In this document: positions 34,301 through 46,300 of the stretch, piece after piece
Layout of the letters: the number at the start of each line of letters is the position of its first letter
Numbering within the stretch: position 1 is the stretch's first letter
DNA from: Nematopogon swammerdamellus
Taxonomy: Eukaryota > Arthropoda > Insecta > Lepidoptera > Adelidae
Length of the DNA: 64,000 bases
Direction: 5' to 3'
NCBI GenBank assembly: GCA_946902875.1
Contig: OX336341.1
Location: 2,201,014-2,265,013, forward strand
Notes under the pieces: generated by a model
Told to the model about the DNA's origin: nothing
Seen by the model: only the letters and a program-made list of their open reading frames with translations
Database searches by the model: none
Program-made: the position numbers and the translations under genes

Positions 34301-37300
34301 AAAATTTGCGACTTTTACCGTCTAATTTTCGAGATATAGCAAAAGGCTCACGGGTGGATCGTGTGGCCTCCTATGAAGGATTTGTATTTTTCTGTTGGCT
34401 GGGGCCGCGGGGTCACGCCGCGGCCCACCCGTTGCGCGCGCGCCGCGGACGCAGCGATCAATCCCGGTCCGGCTGCGTCGACAATTGAGGATGTTTTACG
34501 CTTTTCTCGCCAAAAATGGATTATTTTGAAGATTTCGAGTTAACACAAGAAGCGCTAACGCAGTTAGAAAACATCGAGATAGATCTTCTGAACCGTAGTT
34601 TCGGAATAGATTCTATGAAGACGTAGTTCAACCAACGAAAAGAAGATGCTGTCGAATTCTTTTGTCGGAGAGTGAGGATAGCGACGATGAAATGCGTATA
34701 GAAAGACGGAAGAGAATGAAACACACTCTGGAAAGGAAAGAGGGATTGGCCAGAAAAGTGAGAAGAACATGTCACCAATGTTATGCAAAGAACGTACCAA
34801 TAATGGGTAGCAAACAGGCTAAAACCAAGTCGAGAAAAGTATCCACTTATTGCCAAAGCAGCCCAACTAAACCATTCCTTTGTTTGCCTTGTTTTAACAA
34901 GACTCACGGATAATTCTTTATTGTTTATGGTTAAGAGCCAAAGGGTTAAGATGATTATTTTAAATACTGAAGTGTCATAATGTTGTGATTGTTCAATTTC
35001 ATAAATATTTTCTTTTGTTCAATTTCATAAATTATTTTCGTAATAAATAATGTCTTCTTATTTGGTAATGAAGTAAATATTATGTTCATTTTTATTTTGA
35101 CGAATATTTTCTTATTATTTTCTGGTTTTATTAATTCTATTAATAAAAATATTATTTTCTACCTTATCGTTAAGAGCGGCCCTAGCATCGTTACAATTAA
35201 CTTAATAAAAAACTACAAGTTTCTATTGGATTTGAAAACCACGCCGTCCGCTTCGACTACAAGGCCATGCGGCTCACTTCCATATTGGCTTTGTAGCTGC
35301 GCTCTGTGGCTTGTAGGAAGCGTTTACGTAGGACCTCTCACGCGGCTCACCGGTGACCCCCATGACCTGAATAGTTCAGTAAGGAAAGGCTCACCGGTGA
35401 GCGGTGAGCCCCGTGGCCCAAACGGAAATACTGGATTTTTCATGTGGCGTTGAACGTGTAAGATTGTAATTTCCTGTTTGCGGTTTTACTCCGGTCCAAA
35501 GAGTTTACAAACTCTTTGGTTGTACCTAGCTCCGCTTATTTGTTGTTATATCCGCTATAGTAACACATATTCTGTGAAAATTTCAACGGGCTTCCTATTA
35601 CGGTTCAAGAGATACAGCCCTCGGATAGACAAACGGACGGACGGACAGACAGACTGCGGAGGCTTAGTAATAGGCTTCCGTACAGGGATACGGAAACCTA
35701 AAAATAAGGGGTGAAATAGGGGTGAAAGTTTTTGTATGGGGAATCCATGATTTCTCTAGGTAAGGATATGAAAATTTATTATCTAGGCTTTTGGCACAGA
35801 TTACTCAATAGTTACTGCTTTTGGTAAGAAATCATGAATAATGGTCAGGAAGAGGAAGGGGGAGAGAAAAGAAGGGGGAGTGGGTGGGAGGTACGTTTGT
35901 CAGCCTCGGTAGCTCAGTGGTGCAGGCAACCCTGGGCGCGGTCAACACTTGGATGGGTGACCGCTCGACCATTGGAGGCTGACCGTGGTTCGGATTCCAC
36001 GTAAAACTGTAGCACCCTTCCCTTCTTACCTTACTAGGGTTGGTACCACCGCACTGAATAAAACGTATGTCGAAACGGCTATGTAAATCAAAGAGATTTG
36101 ATGTAAATAGTAATTTTTTTCGTTTTTGTCCGTCCAGTTCAGTATAGCCGGCACGACATGTCCGACATCACGGATGTTGTAGGTGATGTATCCAACCATG
36201 TCAGTTTCCATAAAAAAAAGAAGAAGAGGAGGAGAGGTATGGAGGGAGGAAGGGTTAGTGAATGAGGGCAGGTGTGGGGGAGGGAGGTAGTAGAGGGAAC
36301 GAGGAGGAATGGATATCGAGGGAGTGAGAGGTTGGAAGGGGGAAGGGGCGGGGTAAGAGGGGGTTGCGGACAGGATGAGGGGTAGTAGGGGAGGAATGGA
36401 ATGCGAGGGTGATGGGAAGGAGGGGCGGCATGAGGGGAGGAAGGGAAGTAGGGAGAGAGGGAGGGAATGGGCGAAAGGGAAGGTGGCAAAGAGGGGGTCC
36501 GTGAAGGGTGAGGGGAAGGAGGGGAGGAAGGCGGGATCGAGGAGAGAAGACAGGGAGAGAGGTGAGTGAGAGATGGGCGAGGAAGGAATCCCTTCCTTCC
36601 TCCCGAAAAAGATAGAGAATATAAGAGAAGCGATGGTTTATTATCAATTTTGCATTTAAATCAGATTTACTATTTTTTTATTTTATTCGTCGTCGTCAAA
36701 GAGATTTTATGTACATACATACATACATACATGATACGTCATTGGTCGTCGTCGGTAAAATCTACAATTTTATATAACGTACTCGTATCATTGACTTATA
36801 TATTCTGTAAAGTATAACACAAATACATTAAACCCACCCTCTTTTAATCTCTTTGGTATAACACCACCAGCAGCATCGTAGATGGAAAAAATAGCCCTGG
36901 ACTCAACTTTTTTTAATTCGGTGCCTGGACTCCGTACTTCATACTCAAAGACATTTTGTTTATACTTCAACTATTACCAAAGAAGAGGGTGGGTTTAATG
37001 TCTTTGACTATTACTAAAACGAGACACCGCGATTATGGTAGTGTGCGTATCGCGTGAATACAGAACCGACCGTCTCAAGAGATCGCATCGATATTGTGTC
37101 ATCCTTTTTCCACGCGCAGTAACCCGTATCGCTTGCCTGCACGCTCCACGCAAACATTTGCGTGTTCCAAAACAAGCGAACGTCGCGCGTCGATCGATAA
37201 ATTTCCGCAACAGCTAAAAACTATGGAGATGGCTTTTTACTTTCGAGCGACTGTAAGGAGAAAGGAAGTATTGTGATCGTCCAAAATGTCGAAGTTGAGA

Positions 37301-40300
37301 ATGCGACTGATTTTTTTTTTTTTTTTATTGAAACTGGCACGGTTGGCTACATCACCTACAACATCCGTGATGCCCATAACACCGGGTGAACTTGGTGCCA
37401 CGTCAGTGCTTCCCTTCGGTCGTGCCGGCTACACTGAACTGGACGGAAAACACAAACTATTTACATAGCCGTTTGGACCGACCTTTCATTCAGTGCGGTG
37501 GTACCAACCCGGGCGGGTTAAACCCTACCACCTAGTAATATAAGAAGGGGGTCATATCCCTTAGTCGCCTTTTACGACATACACGGGGAGAGATTCAGTG
37601 GGGCCATTCTTTTAAAGTACCGGCCCCACACAGTACAGATTTGGGCTATATATCTGTCAACGATCCCAAAAAAGTGGTTTTGAGAAACATGTATGTGTGT
37701 GTGTGTGTGTCCGTCCAGCGACCTTGTGCCTAAACTGCTCAACCGATTTCGTTCAAAATTCGTATTTAGTAGTTTGAAATGATAATCTAGGGGTAAATTT
37801 TTTTACTTTTTCAAAATTCGAAAAAATAAGGGTAGCCGTCATACAAATTTGTCTATGGCAATGTGTCCAGCGACGTTGCGCCTCAACCGCTCAACCGATT
37901 TCGTTGAAAATTCATATTTAGTAGTTTGAAACGATTATCTAGGGGTACCTTTTTTAATTTTTTTTTATTTAAAAAAATAAGGGTAGCTGTCATACAAATT
38001 ATTTCGATGAGGTCGATTTTCTTATAAATGGCTAACGATTTTTATTATTATTATTATATTTAATCCATCGTGTTTGTTTCCGTTTTCAAAGGTGGTGAGG
38101 TAAAAAAATATAATTTTAAAGAAGGTATCTCCACTTTATCCTAACCGCACGCGCGTATTTGAATTGCACGCAGGTTTGGTTGGTGGGTATTTGGCAACTG
38201 AAAATATAATAAGAAATAGGCATGCCATCTATAGACAAATAGGACAACTTAACTTTGGTCTGACATCTATGATGCAGAAGCGGCGAAATTATACATTTTA
38301 TCCGCCAAGCTCACGGACTGACAAAACATGAAAATATTTATTGGAAAAATTATGAAAACCTTAAAATACACTATTTTGAAATTTTTACTTAATATAAAAT
38401 AATCTTTAAATTTAACTATGCTGTTCCCACTTAGCATCGTTCTATAATTAGCAGATTTAAAAATATAATAAATTATTTAATTCAAATTCGATACTCCTGG
38501 CGCCATCTTAGGACATAATTGAAGACTAATTTCATGTTACCTTTAAAACATCGCTGACGGTACATCTGACTCCCCCTATAAAATCAATGATAATAAGAAT
38601 AAAAATAAAGAAACAAAAGAAACCTCACAAATAAACAGAAACAAAAGTAAACACTCTCAACACACAACACGAGCCTAAAGTGACAACAATATACGATGGA
38701 AATGAATATACAATGGAAGTTGAGACATACTGAGCTGTAGGTTCTCCCAGCGCTCCTCCCAGCGGCGCAGCAGCGCGTTGCGCTGGTTGCTCAGCTGCAG
38801 CAGCTTGTCCTTGATGTCGGGCGAGGCGTAGTGCTGGCGCGCCAGCAGCTCCTTGCCCAGCGAGATGCACGCAGAGAAGTTGTCCTCGCGCGTGTCGATC
38901 TCCGCCTTCAGCGACTGGTGGTTGTTCATGAGCAGCTCTACGCCGCTCACGTCCCTGCGCGCGCGCATATATACACATCACTTGTTAGAGTTTCCTATCC
39001 ATACGGAAACCTATAACTAAGTCAGCCTCGATAGCTCAGTGGTGCAGACAGTAAACTGTTGCTATTTTGTTGTTGTTGATTTGGTTTGGGGTTGGCTCTA
39101 GGCCTGCAAACTAATCGCGCTTGGTTGGGGACCTTCGTGCAAAACCCCGCAATCTCCAGCTACCCCAGCCAGCCTATATCTTCCATCAAAGCCACAAGTC
39201 ATCCGGGGTGTCTGCAGACCGCAGTTGTGCAGGCAACTGTTGCTATTGATTGTTAAGCAACGCTGATCGTGGTCAAGTACTTGGATGGGCGACCGCTCGA
39301 CCGTTGCGAGGCCGACCGCGGTTCGGATTCCACGTAAAACTGTAGGTCCCTTCCCTTCTTACATTACTAGGTAGTAGGGTTTAACCCGCCGGGGATGGTA
39401 CCACCGCACTGAATGAAAGGTCGCCGGTCGAAACGGCTATGTAAATAGTTTGCGTTTTCCGTCCATTTCAGTGTAGCCGGCACGACCGAAGGGAAGCACT
39501 GACATGGCACCAAGTCACCAGGTGTTATGGGCTGACATCACGGATGTTGTAGGTGATGTAGCCAACCGTGTCAGTTTCCATAAAAAAAAACTCACCTCGG
39601 CTTCTCGCCGGTGTTCATCTGGCGCACGACATCGTCCATCCAGAGCAACAGCGTGCGGACCGCATTCAGGAACCGATACAGGTCGTTGGCCGCCTCGAGC
39701 TTGGCTCGCCGCGCGCCGCACGCGGCCTGCAGCGCCGCCCACGCCTCCGCCACCTCCGCCTCGCGGCGTGTGATCTCCGCCGCCTTGTCACCGGCGTACG
39801 ACGCGCCGAGACGCTGACACTCAGCACTGATCGCCTCCACCTAGACCATCGTAGAGATATTACAATTTCATCATCATCATCAGCCTGTATCGGTCCACTG
39901 CTGGACATAGCCCTCTCCCAAGGCGCGCCACCACACGCGGTCTTCCGCTCTTCTCATCCATCCACTCCCTGATGACAATTTACTGAGCACAAATATTGAG
40001 ATAACTCAACCATATTATTATTATTTATAGCGCTAACAGCTTGAAGCATTTTTTTGTTGTTTGTTTCTTTTTTTCTCCGGAGTGCACTTGTTAATATTTT
40101 AATGAAATGTTTTGTAAAACACGAACTATATATAAGTAAATGAGTGCACAAGAAATATAAGTAAATAAATTTTAAAAAAATTTAACAAATAAAAATTTTA
40201 TTCAAGGTAATGCTAAAACCAACAACTTTTAAACAGATTATAGCCGTATCAGCCGAGTTGGCCCGTCTAATAAAAAAACAATTAATGTACAGAGTAATGT

Positions 40301-43300
40301 ATAGTGCCCGGGACGGATCTCGGCGTGTCGTCGCCGCAGCGGGCGACCCGCCACGCGAATAAACTATACAAGTACGGTGCGGGTGCGAGGGAGAACACCG
40401 ACGAACCGCTGCGGCGGCGACACGCCAAGATCCGCCCCGCGCATTATACAATGAACGTACAGAGACCGTTATATTAAGACGAGATGGGAGTTAACTTTCT
40501 CCATACAAAATCGTCTTTCGGCATTTGTGTTTTCCAGCCCCCTAAACGTTATCCGATTTTTACAATTTTGTTTTTTTGTCTTAAGGACAGTCCAATCTAC
40601 GTTTCTTAGAGGGTAAAAAACATAAACCCCGAAAGATGATTTTGTATGGAGAAAGTTAACTTTCGTATCGTCTTTAATCAATTAGCCCACTGGCGACTAC
40701 AATACAATAGAGATGCAAGTGACACAATACCTGCTGCTGTAGCGTGCTGAGGTCCTGCATGAAGCTGTGATGCTTGCGCTGCAGCACGCCCACGCTGAGC
40801 GCGTCGCGGCCGAGCTCGTCGCCCACGCCGCGCGCGCGCTCGTTCACGCGCTGCAGCGTGTCCTTGCAGTCGTGGAAGTACTTGTGCAGCTCGCGAGACG
40901 CCGCCAGCATCTGCCCGCCAACAGTTATCACATTAGGACCGACACCAAAACCCTACGCGGAATAACAGGACAGTCAAATACAATCGCAGCAAATTTCATT
41001 AGTTCTGTTGGTGAAATCTAATTTATATTGCATATGCACGATCAGAAGGAAGCACTAGCAAGCATAGGACCTAGCTCAAACACGAATAGGGTATGATGAA
41101 CTGACATCACGGCCAACCTGTTTCTGTCACAGCCTTTGGATGTGCATTTAGCTTGTGAAGACCAAGTCAAATAACAGTCATTCTCATCAATAAATGAAAT
41201 GTAATGTAATGAAATGAAATGTTTTTATTTCTCTCGTCCAATACACACACAATAGATACAAACAAACACAACACAGACAAGAAAAATTGAACCTGACACA
41301 GCCTTTGTGCCTCACGCTGATTTTAAGTCTGTCACTCATTATTTCTTGCTTGGACCATAGCATAGAACTATAAAGATACCTTATTGCATCGTATGTTGAC
41401 GAAACTAAGTGTAACCTTATTACCTAAAGATAATAAATTGAATTGAATTCTATATTGATGCTAATCTATGTAGATCTCATGAATAGCCAAATGTTGATGT
41501 ACTAATGGCATATGTGCTGAGCATGTGAAAGCCAGATTCAGGCTCAAGCCTCAACTAATGTTAACCAACGAAAACATAAGCTTACATACGGCTAATATAA
41601 GAATAATTCCAAATAATAATTTTAAAAAAGAGGCTCCGAACCTGAGTCCTAGTCTCGATGAGCTCCAGCAGATCTTGCCAGGCGTCGTTGAGGTCCTCCT
41701 TCCACTGCGCGATGGTGGCGTTGTCCGAGTGGCCCATCGCTATCATCTGGTCCGCGATGCGTCCGGCCGTGTTCACGCGCTCCGAGCCGATCGACTCCGT
41801 CTCGCGAGCGAACTCCTTGAACCTCTCCCAGAGCAGCTGCCGACAAACAAGCTCTATTAGTTTTTCTCAATATACAAATAGCTTTCAGATACACGATTAA
41901 TCAATCATGTAAACACACTTGCCGTCGCTTTGACCGACACCGAACATGACATAAGGAGACTGAAACGTCAAACAATAGCAGACCTGCGCAATGGTTACAA
42001 AAATAGCCATCTTCAGTAAAGGGGGGAATACTCAAGGGATGACCCACCCTACATGCCATTATACGATAACATCACCGAACCTGCTAGCGGTGCAAGCACC
42101 GTCGCATGTTGGACACAAAATAATAAATAAAAAAAAGATACACAGCAAACAGAGCGGAGTGAGTGTTGGAGAAAAGAAGGATAATTTTAACAAGTTGCAT
42201 GTCCACTGTATTAACACAAGAACAGACAACTCAGCAATGACAACCAAAATTTTTTTTTATATTGCAATCTGCTGCTAGCCTGCATTCATCAGTGGTTGTG
42301 TATTTGAAATAGGTCTTGTGTGGTAATTGTCCATTGACAGCTCTATGTACTTCAGATTCTCAGTTATTTTACTCTGTGATGAGATCTTGGGGTGATCTTG
42401 TTTTCGGTCTGTTGAAAGCTTTCCTAGGAGCCAACAACTCGGTTCCCAGCTTGTTTGGGTGCCTCTCGACTCTTTTTTGTTTCAGTTCTGGCTTTCGCTT
42501 CCTTCTTTACAGTTGGAATCTCAAGGTCGAAAACCAACATGACACAAATGAACAACTTTTTTTTTTCGAAATCTCAAATAAAAAATCTCATAATTTGGTA
42601 TAAATTTTTCTAATTTACCACCACAAAAATGTACGAAGATAATGATTTTTTTTTTCTAAATTTTTATTTTGTTGGTTGGCTAAATAACCTACAACATCCG
42701 TGATGTCAGCCCATAACACCGGGTTAACTAGGTGCCATGTCAGTGCTTCCTTTCATTTCATGTCGACTACACTGAACTGGACGGAAAACACTAACTATTT
42801 ACACAGCCATTTCGACCGACGTTTTGCTTAGTGCGGTGGTACCAATCCGACCGAGATAAACCCTACCACCTAGAAGGCAAGAAGGGAAGGGACCTACTGT
42901 TTAACGTGGAATCCGAACCACGGTCAGCCTCCAACGGTCGAGCGGTCACCCATCCCAGCACTGACCGCGCTCAGCGTTGCTTAACAACAGTCAACTGACC
43001 GCACCACTGAGCTACCGAGGCGGACGAATTTCCTCATCCCTTAGTCGACTTTTACGGCATGCGACGGGAAGAGATGCAGTGGGGCTATTTTTTTTAAGTA
43101 CCGGCCCCACACGGTACAAATAAATTGCAAAAACCAAAAGTGTTGTTCGTTTGAGCTCGAGGGTATAGTTAAGTATTCGAGAGAGTAGTAATAGTTGTGT
43201 ATTTGACGACAAAGTTCCCTTTAATGTAGCAGCAGGGCGGCGACACGGTTGAATGTATTGTGTAATTTGTGTTCCGGGGTGGGTGCGGGTCAACGGGAGC

Positions 43301-46300
43301 GGTCGGACTACCTCACGGGAGTTGACTGTTCGCACGGGCTGCTGCTAGCTAGCATTTATTGTTCTTTCGTTTAGCAAGCGATGCGGTTTCGCGGCGTTCG
43401 CCGGCTGTTCATCTTTCTCTTTCTCGAACTGAACTCTCTCGCTCGCTCATTCCACCCGTACTCTGCGTTTAGCAACCCTATCGTTCAAAGCGGGCTCAAG
43501 CTACATACGCATCTCCGTGCGTATCTATAGAACAACTAAACTCACACGCACAGGCACTTGTCGCTTCTGGGCGTTAGCCCTATATCTCTCTTCTGTGGTA
43601 GAAGTTTGCAGATGTCAAGAAATGCAACAAAGTTGAATGAGACTCACGGTGACGTGGTCGTAGTCCTGACCGAGCTCCTGCGAGCCGGCGACCAGCTCGC
43701 GCTCGGCGATCCACTGCTCGAGGTCGTCCACCTCGCGGTTCAGCTGGAACAGCCGCAGCGCCTCGTCCAGCTTGGCGCGCCGCTCGCCCGCCAGGTCCTT
43801 CAGCCCCGCGTACAGCTTGTCCACTTGCGATTGCTTCACAGAGATCTGCTCGCTGTTCAGCAGAGAGGGACAAGTTAGGAATGATGGAGGGTCATTCTAA
43901 CAGAACAGCTGTCGTGCGAGCTGTCATAATTTAACTACATTTTATTTCATACGTCTTTTCCATTTCTCGAATCTCGAGTATGCCATTCTATAACCAGAGC
44001 GGCGGGTGGCCGAGTGGTTTGGGCATCGGCTTCTCATGCGAGAGGTCCGCGCTTCGAATCCGGTCGGTCGCCAATGAGTTATTTTCTGACGAAAAAATGT
44101 ACGTGCATAGCTACACCTAACCGGTCGGAACCGGTGTAAAACTGTAGGTCCCTTCCCTTGCCCAACTAGGTGGTAGGCTCAAATTGTAGCCGACTGGGTT
44201 ATTACCACCGTACTGGATGTAAGATGCATAGCAGCCTCGGTTGTCAGTCAGTCACCGTGTAAGCGTCCACTGCTGGACATAGCCTCCCCAATTTTCCTCC
44301 AGTCCTCCCGGCCTTCAGCGGTACGGAACCACTGCTTTCCGCCGACGTACTTGATGTCGTCGTCCAACCTGGCGGGTGGTCTTCCCACACTCCGTTTTCC
44401 TGTCCGCGGCCGCCAGTGTAGGACACGGTTACTCCACCTCGGTTGTGTTCTCCTCTATTTCAGCATAGCCAGCAATCCAGGGAAGTCTCCAGTATGGCGC
44501 CTATCTTCTCGGAGGTGATATTGGCTGGTCAGATCATGTGCTTTGGCCCCTCCGATCAGCCACCCATACCGGATTACATAAAAAAAAACTTGAAATAACC
44601 GCAAATCTAAAACTTAATTCAACTCCAAAATATACATGAAAGCCTGATCGCAAGCGGGGATACCTGAGAGGATGCTCCTCTGCGGTGAGCTGGCGGACGG
44701 TCTCGCCGAGCTGGCGTATGGTCTGCGCGTAGTCCTCGACGGCCTGCTCTAGGATGTCGTGCTTCTTCATGAGGTTCTGCGCGGAGATCTCGTCCTTGCC
44801 GCGGTCCTCCACCATCATATAGAGCTCCTGCTCGCTCATCCACGCCTCCGCCTCGCTCGCGTCGAACAGATACTGCTGCGCCTTCTCCGACTGCGCCAGC
44901 CCCTTGTTCCGTTGCTCTATGGCGTCTGCAGGCAATTCAAAAAATAATGTCCGGTATTGGGCCGGTAATGTACCGTGTGGGGCCGGTATTTTAAAAGAAT
45001 AGCCCCACTGCATCTCTCCCCGTGTATGTCGTAAAAGGCGACTTAGGGATATGACTCCCTTCTTATATTACTAGGTGGTAGGGTTTAACCCGCCCGGGTT
45101 GGTACCACCGCACTGAATGAAACGTCGGTCGAAACGGCTATGTAAATAGTTTGAGTTTTCCGTCCAGTTCAGTGTAGCCGGCACGACCGAATGGAAGCAC
45201 TGACGTGGCACCAAGTTCATCCGGTGTTATGGGCTGACATCACGGATGTTGTAGGTGATGTAGCCAAATGTGTGTTTCCATAAAAAAAACAATTATAAGG
45301 AACTGAAGAAGAATGAAGTGAGTTACCTTTGAGTTCTCGCCACTTGGCGGTGAGCTGCTGGATGAGCTCCCTGAACTCGGGCCCGGCCTCGTGCTCCTCG
45401 TCGATGAGCTTCTGCCCGTTGGCGATGACGGTGAGGATCCTCGGCTCGTGGTGCTCCGTCTCCGTCTTCAGCGACTGGTTCTTCTTCTGTAGCATCTGCA
45501 CGTTGAACAGCGAGTTGCCGTGGTCGGGGCTGGTCGCCTGCGGCAGCTTCTCGTCGATCCACAGCTTCTCGTCCTCGACGTCGCGACGGAACTGGAACGC
45601 CTCCTTCTTCTTCTCGAGCTGGCGCTGACGATCCAGCAGCGGGGCCTTCAGCTGCTCGAACCGCTGCTCGACGGCCGCCTTCTTAACCTTGATGTCGTCC
45701 ATCTTCTCGGGGACGGTCTTCTGCAGATATTCCGCTTGAGTTTCGAGCTCGGTGACCTGGCGGGCCTTGACGGCCATCTGCGTCTCGATCATCTGCTGCT
45801 TCTGCATGAGGATGTTGACGGAGGCGAGGTCGGAGCCGGTGTCCGTGTTCTCGATCTGCTTCTCGAGCTCGTTCATCCACGAGTCGATGTCGTCGCAGGT
45901 CTGGTGGAGCAGAACCTCTCGGTTGGCATCGAACAGCTTCTCGCCCTTGTCCTTGGTAGTGACTTGCAGGTTCTCGAATTGGTCCTTCAGGTCCTGCATC
46001 TTGGGTGAGATGATCTCAGCGAACTCGGGCTTCTCCTTCATCAGTTCTTCGGCAGCGTTCTGAACGGCGTCCAGGCGCTCCTTGTTGGCCGCGATCTCAG
46101 CCTCGAAGGCCTGATGGCGAGTCCACTTAGAGTGGACGGTCTTGGCGGAGCGGTAGGTGTCGTCCTGGGCGGTGACGTTCTTCTCCTGGACCCACTCGCC
46201 GAGCTCGTCGCAGTCCTGGAGGAACTGATGAAGCTGGAGCTGGTCTGTGAGCTTCTCGAGCAGCTGGATGGCCTTGTCGCGGTTGGCGCAGCGGCGCGAG

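Noticed and set aside
36139..36647. Long Pro/Ser- and Gly/Arg-rich open frames
   Set aside because: They arise from the polypurine tract and lack any start, domain or splice context.
40731..40910. The Met at the start of exon 15 as a protein start
   Set aside because: It is directly after a splice acceptor and continues the upstream exon in frame; it is an internal residue.
44001..44073. A genuine tRNA gene
   Set aside because: A and B boxes are present, but the sequence continues into the SINE-1 body, there is no terminator, and the anticodon arm is ambiguous.
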